Positions 51,028 to 60,040 of a DNA stretch of 64,000 nucleotides are shown here, in pieces. Under the pieces are notes generated by a model. The model saw only the letters and a list, made by a program, of their open reading frames with translations. It had not been told where the DNA came from and searched no databases. This DNA comes from Lactobacillus sp. W8174 (GTDB lineage Bacteria > Bacillota > Bacilli > Lactobacillales > Lactobacillaceae), in contig NZ_JACFRN010000002.1 in assembly GCF_016100975.1 (NCBI RefSeq), forward strand, positions 86,656-150,655. The letters are read 5' to 3'. The stretch's first letter is position 1, and each line of letters starts with the position of its first letter. The position numbers were made by a program, and so were the translations under genes.

Positions 51028-52221
51028 ATGAAGATAAAGAAACTAATAACTACTGTGGCTATCGGAGTAGGTTTAGTTGCACCTATTTTTAACGTTAATC
51101 AGTCTCAGATGGTAGAGGCTGCCTCCATTAACTCAATTGCTAAACAAAACAGCTATGTTGGCGTTACTTTCTTACACAAAATGCTCCAAACGCAGAATAT
51201 TAAGTATAATAAGTTTTACGCTCATGGGAATAAAATTAAGTACAGAAAAGGAAAGCCGGAGGGTATTGTTATTCATGAAACTGCAACTCCCGGGGCATCC
51301 GCATATAATGAGGCCATTTATTTTAACCGTGAATGGAAAAATATGTACTCCTATGTTCACGCTTTTGTAGATCACAAGCAGGTTATCCAAATGATGACTC
51401 CTAACTATGGTGTCTGGGGCGCTGGAGCAGTAGCCAACAACCGTTTTATTCAAATTGAACTTTGTCAAGAAACTAGCAGAAAGAAATTTGCTAAAAGTGT
51501 GAATAACGATGCCATTTATGCTGCTAAGTTGTTGCACCGATATAACATCAAGCCTTCTAATGCATCTAATACTGGTAAAGGGACAATCTGGTCCCATCAT
51601 GCTGTATCGCGCTTTTTAGGGGGTACTAACCATACCGATCCTGACGGCTACTTCAAAAAATGGGGTTATTCAATGAATGACTTTTACTCACTTTTGAAGC
51701 ACTATTACGATTTGCAGGCAGCAGAAACCGTTACTTCTACCGTTCCTGATGACAGCACGGTTACTGACGATTCGTCAAATCCAGCAAATACAACTGACCC
51801 AACTGATTCAACTGAATCCACGAATACTCCTGCAACTGATTCCGACCCTGTTTCTCAAGCACCGACTGGTAAGAAAACTTTGATGCATGATGCTTATACA
51901 TATGATGCTCAAGGTAAACGTACTGATGCAGCATTAAAAACTGCCGGGACAGTGGTAACCGTGGCACAAGAAAAAATAATAAATGGTAAAAAATATCTCC
52001 AAGTTGGGGAAAATGAATACGTTGTAGCTAGCAATATTGTTGGTTCCAAGCGGGTGTTAACTCATAATGCTTATATTTACGATACTACCGGAATTCGTAT
52101 TGGCACTACCAAGCTTTTGCAGGGCAAATCCGTTCGGACATATGGCGGCCGCGTCAATATTAATGGTAATAAGTACTATCCAATTGACACTAATCGCTTT
52201 GTTAAAGCAGCCAATTTTTAA
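51028..52221 (+). CDS. SLAP-anchored N-acetylmuramoyl-L-alanine amidase
   Basis: The 397-aa secreted protein has a signal peptide (VEA-AS near residue 31) and a zinc amidase_2 domain at about residues 65-225 with His83 in GIVIHETATPG, YVHAFVDHKQVIQMM, FIQIELCQE and the second zinc His in WSHHAVSRFLGGTNHTDPDGYF. A Thr/Asp/Ser-rich linker (238-275) leads to two SLAP domains ending RFVKAANF. It removes stem peptides from muramic acid. Co-directional with the glucosaminidase, likely a two-hydrolase unit. Confidence 0.9.
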   Translation: MKIKKLITTVAIGVGLVAPIFNVNQSQMVEAASINSIAKQNSYVGVTFLHKMLQTQNIKYNKFYAHGNKIKYRKGKPEGIVIHETATPGASAYNEAIYFNREWKNMYSYVHAFVDHKQVIQMMTPNYGVWGAGAVANNRFIQIELCQETSRKKFAKSVNNDAIYAAKLLHRYNIKPSNASNTGKGTIWSHHAVSRFLGGTNHTDPDGYFKKWGYSMNDFYSLLKHYYDLQAAETVTSTVPDDSTVTDDSSNPANTTDPTDSTESTNTPATDSDPVSQAPTGKKTLMHDAYTYDAQGKRTDAALKTAGTVVTVAQEKIINGKKYLQVGENEYVVASNIVGSKRVLTHNAYIYDTTGIRIGTTKLLQGKSVRTYGGRVNINGNKYYPIDTNRFVKAANF

Positions 52222-52227
52222 TTAAAG

Positions 52228-52261
52228 AAACAGGTCATGATAATTGTCGTGACCTGTTTTT
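52228..52261 (+). terminator. Terminator of the wall-hydrolase pair
   Basis: AAACAGGTCA / TGACCTGTTT stem with a short internal mismatch and a T run. Confidence 0.85.
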
Positions 52262-52373
52262 ATGTGCATGTGCAGCAGATTTTAATTTATTGAATACTTG
52301 CTGTCCCTTTTTATTTTCTCTGCTCGTCAATATTTTGTATAATCGACTAAGAATAAATGAGGAGGTAATCCTG

Positions 52374-54203
52374 GTGGCACAATTGTCTTTATTCCTAGTT
52401 GTTTTGTTTGCCTTAATTGTTCCTATCTTAATGGCCCGATTAAAGGTAAATGCTGTTCCTACGGCCGTTGCCGAAATTATCATTGGTATTATTCTTGGTG
52501 CCAGTGGTTTTAACATTGTACAGCCAACACATGACCTCGCGTTTTTATCAAACTTGGGCGTCATTTTGCTATTGTTTTTGTCGGGGATGGAAATCAACTT
52601 TGATTTACTGAAACCTAAGCATAAGCAAGAAAAAAAGCAGGATCAAATTTCACCCTTTAAAATTGCATTAGAGGCGTTTTTAGGCGTAGCCGTGTTATCT
52701 GTCTGCCTGGCATTAGTTTTAAAATGGTTTGGCTTATTTGGCGATACGATGCTTGCAACCATTATTTTCATGACGATTGCACTGGGAGTAGTAATTGCGA
52801 CCTTAAAAGAAAAGGACATTTTAAATAGGCCGATAGGTCAGACGATTTTATTAACTGCAGTATTAGGAGAAGTAATTCCGTTAATGCTATTGACGGTTTA
52901 TGCTGCGATTAATGGTGGCAATACCGGACAATTGTGGCTTATTATTTTGCTTTTTGGCGTAGCTATTTTGCTGTTGTGGCACTTTAAGCAGCCATATCTG
53001 TGGTTTGTTAAAGTGACCAAATCAACTACGCAGTTAGATGTTCGTTTGGCCTTTTTCTTAATTTTTGCTTTGGTAACAGTTGCTGAAAGAGTCGGAGTGG
53101 AAAATATTTTAGGGGCCTTTTTAGCTGGCATTGTAATGAAGTTGTTGGAGCCTAGTCAGGAAACTGCTGATAAATTGACTTCAATTGGTTATGGCTTCTT
53201 TATTCCTATTTTCTTTATTATGACGGGGGTTAAACTCAATTTAAGATCACTTTTGGCACATCCAAACTCTTTAATTCTGTTACCAATATTAGTGCTGTTT
53301 TTATTTCTGGCAAAATTGCCTGTTGCGTTAGTTTATGCCAAAAAGTTTGGTTTAAGAAATGGTTTTGCGGGTGGCTTTTTGACCGCGACTACGATCACCA
53401 TTGTTTTACCAACTTTAGCAGTGGCCAGAAAATTAAATGTTATTACACGCTTGCAATCAGATGTTTTTATCTTGGCTGCAGTAATAGTTTGCATTTTTTG
53501 TCCGATACTTTTTAATGCAATATTTAAGTTAAAAGCTGAGGATCGTATCAAGGAAAAAGTGGTAATTATAGGCACCAATGCTTTAACAGTTCCAGTTATG
53601 CTTGATTTGCATGATAATTGGTATTCAGTTCAAATGTATACTACTAGTAATGAACACTATAATATTTATAAGAGTCGTGTGCCGGATTTAAAATTATTGC
53701 CAAAACTGGATGAAGCAAATCTGCGTCAATCTGATGTTTTTACCGGGAATATATTTGTTGCGGCTATGAGATCTGACGAAACCAATTTACGACTGGGACA
53801 ACTGGCAAAAGCTAAAGGTAATTTCAAACGGATTATTATTTGTCAAAAGCGTGCTGACATTGCCAAGGTGGAACAATTGCGCAGCAACGGCATGGAAGTC
53901 TTTGACTTAAGCAATGTTACTTCTTCATTGCTGCGAGCACTGATAGAATCGCCCGCTGTTTATAATGTGCTGAGCGATACCAAAAATGCGGTCTATTCTG
54001 TTGTTGTCCGCAACAGGCAGTATTCAGGCCTTCAATTAATGGATTGGGATATAGCAAGTGACATCACTGTCAGTCGTATTCGCCGAGGACAAGAATGGCT
54101 GGTCCCGCATGGACATACGGTTATTGAAATGGGAGACGAATTGATATTTACTGCTAAGTATCAGGTTGCTGATCGTATTCGCAGAGTTATCGGCAATAAG
54201 TAA
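52374..54203 (+). CDS. Monovalent cation:proton antiporter-2 family protein with C-terminal TrkA domains
   Basis: The 609-aa protein has about twelve membrane helices of the CPA2 (KefB/Na+/H+ exchanger) fold (residues 5-385), including AEIIIGIILGASGFNIV and LLFLSGMEINFDL. A cytoplasmic TrkA-N-like (about 398-510, KVVIIGTNALTVPVM) and a TrkA-C-like domain (about 530-605) follow. The start is GTG: AGGAGG lies 8 nt before it, while the long frame has a farther ATG with no site. It exchanges Na+ or K+ for H+ and supports pH homeostasis; the transported ion is not determined. Confidence 0.88.
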   Translation: MAQLSLFLVVLFALIVPILMARLKVNAVPTAVAEIIIGIILGASGFNIVQPTHDLAFLSNLGVILLLFLSGMEINFDLLKPKHKQEKKQDQISPFKIALEAFLGVAVLSVCLALVLKWFGLFGDTMLATIIFMTIALGVVIATLKEKDILNRPIGQTILLTAVLGEVIPLMLLTVYAAINGGNTGQLWLIILLFGVAILLLWHFKQPYLWFVKVTKSTTQLDVRLAFFLIFALVTVAERVGVENILGAFLAGIVMKLLEPSQETADKLTSIGYGFFIPIFFIMTGVKLNLRSLLAHPNSLILLPILVLFLFLAKLPVALVYAKKFGLRNGFAGGFLTATTITIVLPTLAVARKLNVITRLQSDVFILAAVIVCIFCPILFNAIFKLKAEDRIKEKVVIIGTNALTVPVMLDLHDNWYSVQMYTTSNEHYNIYKSRVPDLKLLPKLDEANLRQSDVFTGNIFVAAMRSDETNLRLGQLAKAKGNFKRIIICQKRADIAKVEQLRSNGMEVFDLSNVTSSLLRALIESPAVYNVLSDTKNAVYSVVVRNRQYSGLQLMDWDIASDITVSRIRRGQEWLVPHGHTVIEMGDELIFTAKYQVADRIRRVIGNK

Positions 54204-54604
54204 TTTTATCAATTAAAAAGCGGTTTGCTGTTATGATAACTGAATTTGAGACACTTTATTAGAATTTAACTACGGAATAACTTAAAGGATAGCACAAGAG
54301 TTAGTCCTTTTTGACTGACACGTTTTGATAAATTGTAAAACTATAGGAAATAATTTAATATTATTAAAAAGCAAATTACTTAATTGTAATATACAAAACA
54401 CTTACTATTAAAAGAGCAAAAATTAGAATAATTTTTGCGAACACGTATGACAGAAAATAATAATTTATTAAAACTCTAGTCTTTTTTTTGGGTGTTTATA
54501 GTGCTAAAATAAATCCTATGTAACTCAATAAGAGTTATAGCGTTCTTAAGTCTGTATAGCTAGGGGCGTCGAATTTGTCAATGGAAAAAGGAAGGCTCAG
54601 AAAA
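54204..54604. other. Intergenic region with promoter and leader of the SNGSTG SLAP gene
   Basis: The first 280 nt are AT-rich with no gene. An extended -10 (TGC-TAAAAT at 54502-54510) precedes a leader with the hairpin AACTC / GAGTT. Its phrase CTCAATAAGAGTTATA resembles CTCATAAGAGTTATA in the S-layer leader at 46000, so the two leaders may share a regulatory element. Confidence 0.45.
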
Positions 54605-55423
54605 ATGAGTAAAAATAATTTTTATAAGAAAATGATAGTTTCCGTAGCTGGTGCAACATTATTAGCTGTTGGTGTTAATCAGTTACCAACTAACGCTTTA
54701 AGTAGTGCCCCAACTGAAGTTAGTGCAGCTAAGAAGGCCGCTAAGACCAAGAAGGTTGGCGCCAATTCTGCTGTTTACAAGCTAAAGGGCAAGAAAGTAG
54801 TTAAAACTAAGAAAACAGTTAAAGTTGGTCAAAAAGTAACAGTTCTTGGCAAAAAGACTGTTAAAGGCAAGGTTTACTACAAGATTGGCAAGAACCAATA
54901 TATTAAGGCTGTTAATGTTACTGGTAAGGCTGCTAAAGTAGCTAAGAACACAGTTTTAGTTACCAGAAGTGGCAAGGCTTTGAAGAACGGTAAGGTTCGC
55001 AAGGGACAAAAGGTTAGAGTCTTTGGTAAGGCTGTCAAAATTAAGGGCAAGAAGTACTACTCAACTTCAGCAGGATACATTAAAGCAAGTGCTTTAGCTA
55101 AGAAGAAGACTGAAACAACACCAACTTCAACCCCATCAACTAGTTCAAATGGTTCTACTGGTTCAAATGGTTCAACTGGTTCTAACGGTTCAACTAGCTC
55201 AAATGGTTCTACTGGTTCTAACGGTTCAACTAGCTCAAACGGTTCTACTGGTTCTAACGGTTCAACTAGCTCAAACGGTTCTACTGGTTCAAATGGTTCA
55301 ACTAGCTCAAACGGTTCTACTGGTTCAAATGGTTCAACTAGCTCAAACGGTTCTACTGGTTCCAACAGTTCAACTGGTTCAACCGGATCCAACGGTTCAG
55401 CTAGCTCAACCCCTTCTAAGTAA
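54605..55423 (+). CDS. SLAP-domain exoprotein with Ser/Asn/Gly/Thr repeat tail
   Basis: The 272-aa protein has a signal peptide (cleavage about VSA-AK at residue 43), a Lys-rich SLAP region (45-170: NSAVYKLKGKKVVKTK, YYKIGKNQYIKAVNVTG, YYSTSAGYIKASAL), and a tail of about 85 residues built from the hexamer SNGSTG/SNGSTS. The start follows AAAAGGAAGG by 9 nt; an earlier ATG lies upstream of that site. The tail is probably flexible, serine-rich and a possible glycosylation target. The repeats are coding, not CRISPR. Confidence 0.8.
   Translation: MSKNNFYKKMIVSVAGATLLAVGVNQLPTNALSSAPTEVSAAKKAAKTKKVGANSAVYKLKGKKVVKTKKTVKVGQKVTVLGKKTVKGKVYYKIGKNQYIKAVNVTGKAAKVAKNTVLVTRSGKALKNGKVRKGQKVRVFGKAVKIKGKKYYSTSAGYIKASALAKKKTETTPTSTPSTSSNGSTGSNGSTGSNGSTSSNGSTGSNGSTSSNGSTGSNGSTSSNGSTGSNGSTSSNGSTGSNGSTSSNGSTGSNSSTGSTGSNGSASSTPSK
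55144..55395 (+). repeat. Coding tandem repeats in the SLAP protein tail
   Basis: Units of 18 nt (TCAAATGGTTCTACTGGT and variants) recur about 14 times and encode SNGSTG/SNGSTS. Third-base variation between units points to expansion with later drift; the tract is prone to length change. Confidence 0.85.
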
Positions 55424-55482
55424 TGAGTAATCATTAATTTGCTTTTTATATTAAATTATTGAGTAAATTTAATATCATAATT

Positions 55483-55553
55483 AAAGAGGTCTTAGAAGTT
55501 TTTTGAAAAACTTGCTTTTACAGGTTTTTCAAAATTCTCCGGCCTCTTTTTTG
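55483..55553 (+). terminator. Long-stem terminator of the SLAP-repeat gene
   Basis: A long imperfect stem, with AGAA-TTTTTTGAAAAAC against GGTTTTTCAAAATTCT inside an AAGAGG / CCTCTTTT base, ends in a T run. Confidence 0.75.
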
Positions 55554-55556
55554 ATA

Positions 55557-55602
55557 CAAAAAAACGCAACTTTCTCAACTGGAGAACTGATTGCGTTTTT
55601 TA
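55557..55602 (-). terminator. Terminator of the Gfo/Idh/MocA gene
   Basis: The stem AAAACGCAA / TTGCGTTTT with TTTTTT on the minus strand lies just past the stop. Confidence 0.8.
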
Positions 55603-55612
55603 GTCATTAATA

Positions 55613-56584
55613 TTAATTATTAGAAACAGATTGCTTTGCTTTAGCTAATACATCCATGACAGCTATGCTATGCTCGTACAAATCATTTGCTTTCTGTGTA
55701 TCGTGGGTATCAATAATTTTCACAAAGTCTGTAAACTCACTTGCCATTCGATGATCAAACTGATTGAAGTTGAACTTACTGCTATCACCATGTCTGTGTT
55801 CAACCATGAAGCTTTTAATAACACCAGTTGAACCATCAAAGTAGATGGTTCCTTTTTCACCCTCAATAAATGATCTGGGAGTAGTATAGCTGTCTTTTGC
55901 AGCAATTAAAACTGCTTGTTTATCAGGATAAACTAAATTAAGTATGCCCGAAGTATCAACTTGTTTTTGCATTACTGGATAATATTGCACTTTTTCCGGC
56001 TTACCGAACAAACCAACTGCTAAGTGAATATTGTAAATGTTCAAATCCGTGAGAGTTCCACCATCTTTAGCAGGATCGAATACAGGTGCAATTTTTCCTT
56101 GCAAAAAATCATCATAGCGACTGGAATATTGCGTATAGTTTAAAGAAATAATGTGAATAGGTGCAATTTCAGCTAATTGCTGTTTAATCGCTTTGAAATT
56201 TGGCAGGTGAATATTTGTGATGGCCTCAACAATGATTAAACCATTTTTATCAGCTATTTCTTTAAGTTCTTCAGCTTGAGCAACAGTTTCTACATATGGT
56301 TTTTCACAAATAGCATTTTTGCCTGCAAGAAGAGCTTCTTTTACGATTTCATAATGTAAAGAATTAGGCACGGCTACATAAACTGTATCGACATTTTCAT
56401 CGTGACACAACTGCCCGTTATCAGCAAATACCTCTTTAATGTTGTATTGTTTAGCTAAGTCTTTGGCAATAGGCTGACTACGTTGAGTAGTGGATATTGC
56501 TGCAAGTTCAAGGCCTTTAATTTTAGCAGCAGTCGTTAAAAAATCGTGAACAATTTTACCACTGCCAATAATTCCTAATTTCAT
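55613..56584 (-). CDS. Gfo/Idh/MocA family oxidoreductase
   Basis: The 323-aa protein starts MKLGIIGSGKIVHDFL with a Rossmann NAD(P) motif (GIIGSGKI), and contains the family signature AICEKPYVETVAQAEEL (Lys96 expected catalytic) and VEAITNIHLPNF. The C-terminal alpha/beta domain is complete. Such enzymes oxidise or reduce sugar or inositol derivatives; the substrate cannot be told. GGAGG lies 8 nt before the ATG. Single gene. Confidence 0.9.
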   Translation of the reverse strand: MKLGIIGSGKIVHDFLTTAAKIKGLELAAISTTQRSQPIAKDLAKQYNIKEVFADNGQLCHDENVDTVYVAVPNSLHYEIVKEALLAGKNAICEKPYVETVAQAEELKEIADKNGLIIVEAITNIHLPNFKAIKQQLAEIAPIHIISLNYTQYSSRYDDFLQGKIAPVFDPAKDGGTLTDLNIYNIHLAVGLFGKPEKVQYYPVMQKQVDTSGILNLVYPDKQAVLIAAKDSYTTPRSFIEGEKGTIYFDGSTGVIKSFMVEHRHGDSSKFNFNQFDHRMASEFTDFVKIIDTHDTQKANDLYEHSIAVMDVLAKAKQSVSNN

Positions 56585-56734
56585 TTTTGGACCTCCGATT
56601 ACTAATGAAAATATTTAAACGACTCTATAGTCATTTTATCTCATTAAGTAACCTAAAAGCACCATAATTATGATAGTTAAATATTTACTAAAAATAGTTG
56701 TTTTCATATAAAGACCTTTACTTTATTGCTCAAA

Positions 56735-57505
56735 TTAGTTTGCAGAAGCTGGAGTGGCGTTCTTGACTTCATCTGGTAACTTCAAAGAGTCGAAATTACC
56801 GAAGCCAAAGATTCTAAAGTTGAATGAAGCTGGCATTTTTTTGTCGTAGTTCATTTTAAAAGAAGTAGCAGTGCTTGTTATTTTTTTATCTTTGATTTTA
56901 AAAGTAACATTACACTTGCTGAGTTTAACGTGCTTTTTGAACGACTTGAGATCTACCTTATAGTCTTTAAAAATTTTGTTCAGAAATTTACTTGCCTTAG
57001 TAATATTGACATTACTTTTGAGGGTATAAACTCCATCTTTATGACTAAGTTTGGCATTTTTGCTCAAATCAGTAGTGATGCTTTTAGCAAATTTCTTCAG
57101 ATCGCTGCTATATTTTTTTATATCAGTTTTGGCAGTATCAGCGTCTGCAATAGGTGTATATTGCCATTTGCCATCTGCTTTGGTGTAGACACGTTTTGCG
57201 TCCATATCAATCCATTGCTCTACTGTTTCAGCGTGTTTGCCAGATTTTACTTTGGTAGTGGCTTGAACTAGTTCAGGCTTGGTGGTAAAAGCACCATGAG
57301 AGTCGAAATTTATTTTTTGCTTACCACTTTTAATCTTTGTACTGGTAGTATATTGGCCACTAGTTTGGTTGCTCTCTTTCTTTTTAACAATTGCAATAGC
57401 CTGCTTTTTTGATAATGCTGCATCGACTGTTTTTGCATGAGTTAGACCACCACCAACTAAAGTGGCAGACAATAACATAGCCGTTAAAAATTTCTTCAAT
57501 TTCAT
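56735..57505 (-). CDS. Exported protein of unknown function, paralogue of the 57.8-kb lipoprotein
   Basis: The 256-aa protein has a signal peptide (MKLKKFLTAMLLSATLVGGG, cleavage about VDA-AL near residue 29) and a LolA/LppX-like beta-rich body. Landmarks shared with the neighbouring lipoprotein are VEQWIDMDAKRVYTK, W-Y (KWQYTP), H-x-D-x-x-YTLK and KLSKCNVTFKIKDKKI. I moved the start three codons in because the first ATG overlaps the GGAGA site. It lacks a lipobox, unlike its relative. Confidence 0.65.
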   Translation of the reverse strand: MKLKKFLTAMLLSATLVGGGLTHAKTVDAALSKKQAIAIVKKKESNQTSGQYTTSTKIKSGKQKINFDSHGAFTTKPELVQATTKVKSGKHAETVEQWIDMDAKRVYTKADGKWQYTPIADADTAKTDIKKYSSDLKKFAKSITTDLSKNAKLSHKDGVYTLKSNVNITKASKFLNKIFKDYKVDLKSFKKHVKLSKCNVTFKIKDKKITSTATSFKMNYDKKMPASFNFRIFGFGNFDSLKLPDEVKNATPASAN

Positions 57506-57809
57506 TGTGGACATCTCCTTTTTAATATTCTTATTTTGCCTTAAGGAAATTATATAGCATTTTTAGTCAAGTTGATATAAAAACTTGTCCGATTTTTCAC
57601 CGTAACAACAGTAGTCTTGACGCAATAGAGTTTAAAAATGATGAGAATTGTTTTGTACATTAATGAGAGTATGATTTTTTGATTTTTAAAATAAATTAGG
57701 TTTTGCAAATCAGGGTTTTACCACTGGGTCATCAACTATATTAGGTATTTTGTATAACAAAAACTCCGAAATTTTTCGTTTCGGAGTAACCGTTATATTT
57801 TACTTAGAA
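57506..57809. other. Intergenic region between two paralogous genes
   Basis: It holds the promoter region of the exported protein and the terminator at 57760-57788. I see nothing else. Confidence 0.4.
57760..57788 (-). terminator. Terminator of the lipoprotein gene
   Basis: ACTCCGAAA / TTTCGGAGT with a T tract on the minus strand. Confidence 0.8.
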
Positions 57810-58607
57810 CTATTTTTTCTTTTTGTTTGTTTTAGGCAGTGGTTTGGCATTAAGGGCATTGGTAGGTATCTTTAAGAAGTCTTTGCTGCCCATGTTGCCA
57901 TAACTTTGTCCAGCACTGAATTGCATTAGTTTATTTACTCTAATTTTAACTAGATATTGAAAGCTATACATCTTTTTATTTTTAACCACAAGTTTTGCAG
58001 TCATACCTTTAATTTTGCCCAATTTGACTAATTTATGATAGATGGTTTTTTGCTTGGGACTTTGAGTATTGGTAGTAAATATTGGATCTAATGCATCTTT
58101 CATCGTTTTCTGGTCTGTGATGTTCGCTTTTAAAGTATAAGTGTGACCTTTTCTAGTCATTTTATAAGCGTTAGTCAGAGCCTTAGGTGGATCCATTAAC
58201 ATTGAATTATTAATTATAGAATCGAGTAAATCAGCGTAAGAGTGCCCGGTTAATTTGTTAAAATCCGCTTTATACCAGTCACTTGAGCCGTTAATATAAA
58301 CGTGATTGGAATTGTCAACCCATTCTTGCGAAGATTGTGTTTTACCTTTAGCTTGCGTTTGGTAGTTAAGTTGAAATACGGTAGGATTGCCACCAAAAAG
58401 GGCAGTTGTAGCAACAATTTGCTTGGAAGTATCGGTACCAAGGGTTACGATCTGCTTAGCTTGTCCGCTCTTAAATGATTTCTGTGAACATTTAATTACT
58501 TGGCTTTTAGTTAAAATCGGTTCGCTTTGCTTTTTCTGCTTGGAGCATCCGCCTGCAGCAAGCGCTGCAACTAAGCTCAAGCCCATTAATATTTTTTTGA
58601 ATTTCAT
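57810..58607 (-). CDS. Lipoprotein of unknown function, LolA-like fold candidate
   Basis: The 265-aa lipoprotein has the lipobox LAAGGC (Cys21). It is paralogous to the previous exported protein (QEWVDNSNHVYINGSSDWYKADF, RKGHTYTLKANITD, LVVKNKKMYS). The C terminus is basic (KPLPKTNKKKK). The ribosome site is weak. Its name as a DUF6612-type protein is a guess; the function is unknown. Confidence 0.65.
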   Translation of the reverse strand: MKFKKILMGLSLVAALAAGGCSKQKKQSEPILTKSQVIKCSQKSFKSGQAKQIVTLGTDTSKQIVATTALFGGNPTVFQLNYQTQAKGKTQSSQEWVDNSNHVYINGSSDWYKADFNKLTGHSYADLLDSIINNSMLMDPPKALTNAYKMTRKGHTYTLKANITDQKTMKDALDPIFTTNTQSPKQKTIYHKLVKLGKIKGMTAKLVVKNKKMYSFQYLVKIRVNKLMQFSAGQSYGNMGSKDFLKIPTNALNAKPLPKTNKKKK

Positions 58608-58765
58608 AGTGAGTTAGATATTCTCTTTTCTTATAATCATCATTATATCTATTGTATCGTAAAACTTGTATTTAAAAAACGATTTTTAGCACTAAACCCT
58701 ATGAAAACAAAATGTAAATGTGTAAAATAGTAAGTGAAACATTTAATTTGCAAAGGAGATATTTC

Positions 58766-59458
58766 ATGTCAAAATTAGTTTTGATTCGTCACGGACAAAG
58801 TGAATGGAACCTTGAAAATAAATTTACTGGCTGGATTGATGTAGATTTATCAGAAAAAGGCGTTGAAGAAGCAAAGAACGCAGGTAAGTTAATTAAGGAA
58901 CATGGTCTGCAGTTCGATCAAGCTTATACATCTGTTTTAACTCGTGCCATTAAGACTCTACACTATGCTCTAGAAGAAAGTGGCCAACTTTGGGTTCCCG
59001 AAACTAAGAGCTGGAGATTAAACGAACGTCATTATGGCGGCTTGCAAGGCTTAAACAAGAAAGCTACTGCTGATAAATACGGTGATGAGCAAGTTCACAT
59101 TTGGCGTCGTTCATATGATGTTTTGCCACCAAAGATTGAGGATGACTCTAAATACAGCCAAGTTCATGATCGTCGTTATGCCGATCTTGATCCCCACATC
59201 ATTCCTCGGACTGAAAATTTAAAGGTTTGTTTGGAAAGAGTTATGCCTTTCTGGGAAGACCACATTGCTCCAGACTTGTTAGCTGGCAAGAACGTTATTA
59301 TTGCAGCTCATGGTAATTCACTTCGTGCCTTGACTAAGTACATCGAAAACATTTCTGATGCTGATATTATGAACTTGGAAATGAAGACCGGTGAACCAGT
59401 AGTTTACACCTTTGATGACAAGTTGAATGTCACTAACAAAGAAAAATTAGACGACTAA
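58766..59458 (+). CDS. gpmA: 2,3-bisphosphoglycerate-dependent phosphoglycerate mutase
   Basis: The 230-aa protein has the catalytic His9 in [10 protein letters not shown], the phrase [29 protein letters not shown] with the acid Glu, and the second His in [17 protein letters not shown]. It interconverts 3- and 2-phosphoglycerate in glycolysis. The start was chosen because AAAGGAGA lies 9 nt upstream; the frame is open further with no site. Codon use is that of a highly expressed gene. Terminator follows. Confidence 0.96.
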   Translation: MSKLVLIRHGQSEWNLENKFTGWIDVDLSEKGVEEAKNAGKLIKEHGLQFDQAYTSVLTRAIKTLHYALEESGQLWVPETKSWRLNERHYGGLQGLNKKATADKYGDEQVHIWRRSYDVLPPKIEDDSKYSQVHDRRYADLDPHIIPRTENLKVCLERVMPFWEDHIAPDLLAGKNVIIAAHGNSLRALTKYIENISDADIMNLEMKTGEPVVYTFDDKLNVTNKEKLDD

Positions 59459-59475
59459 TTTTAAGCTAAAAAATA

Positions 59476-59507
59476 AAATTCCTAACTTTCACGGTTAGGA
59501 ATTTTTT
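59476..59507 (+). terminator. Terminator of gpmA
   Basis: AAAATTCCTAAC / GGTTAGGAATTTT with a 6-nt loop and a T run. Confidence 0.9.
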
Positions 59508-59519
59508 AGTAGCCATAGT

Positions 59520-59636
59520 TTATTTGTGAATTTTGACAGCATGGTCAAGCTTCCGACCATATTGTTCAGCATATTCTTTTAATTTTGGGTCATCTTTTGT
59601 TAATTCATCAAGCAATTTTTCTGTTTCAGTTTTCAT
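59520..59636 (-). CDS. Small charged protein (38 aa)
   Basis: The peptide begins MKTETEKLLDELTKDDPKLK and ends with GRKLDHAVKIHK. AAAGAGG lies 8 nt before the ATG and the composition is strongly charged and helical, both arguing for a real gene. It converges on gpmA. No family recognised. Confidence 0.5.
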   Translation of the reverse strand: MKTETEKLLDELTKDDPKLKEYAEQYGRKLDHAVKIHK

Positions 59637-59982
59637 TTTTATTCCTCTTTATAATATCTTTTCTGATAGTTTTACGGATTCCTATTAGACAAGATATGTA
59701 AAAACTTACAAACCATTTTTATCATAATAGCTAAAGATAACTTCTTTAACATAGTAGCATAATATGCTATCAGGTTTAAATTGATTTATTTAATTTTGTC
59801 CTCACGCATTTTGCTAAGTAAAAGTAGAGTTAACTAGAAAGATAACAAATAAATGGTAATTTACTTAGTGCTTTGACTAAATATATCGCAATTTTTTTGA
59901 ATTGTTTTTTAAAATATAGACAGAACGTAAGTTTTGTATAAATTTGCTTAAATCACACTAATTTCGGGCAAAATAGTGTTAT
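59637..59982. other. Intergenic region before the candidate toxin-antitoxin pair
   Basis: AT-rich and non-coding. A weak -10, TATAGT (59980-59985), abuts the 36-nt palindrome, so the promoter of the pair probably overlaps it. I see nothing else. Confidence 0.4.
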
Positions 59983-60018
59983 AGTAAAACCAAGAAATCT
60001 AGATTTCTTGGTTTTACT
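59983..60018 (+). promoter_or_regulatory. 36-nt perfect palindrome at the promoter of the Panacea-type pair
   Basis: The half-site AGTAAAACCAAGAAATCT is followed directly by its exact reverse complement. There is no loop, so the sequence suits protein binding as well as a hairpin. It overlaps a TATAGT element and ends 22 nt before the antitoxin start, leaving room only for the GGGGAGAGG ribosome site. Candidate operator for autorepression or a translational hairpin. Confidence 0.65.
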
Positions 60019-60040
60019 GAAGGGGAGAGGGTGCATACAT

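Noticed and set aside
55144..55395. CRISPR-like short repeats
   Set aside because: Units are 18 nt with no spacers, lie inside a reading frame and encode a regular peptide; no cas genes are present.
55057..55434. A 125-aa minus-strand open frame and a 93-aa plus-strand frame over the SNGSTG repeats
   Set aside because: Both are low-complexity by-products of the 18-nt repeats in the SLAP gene. They have no ribosome site, and the main frame has a signal peptide and SLAP motifs.
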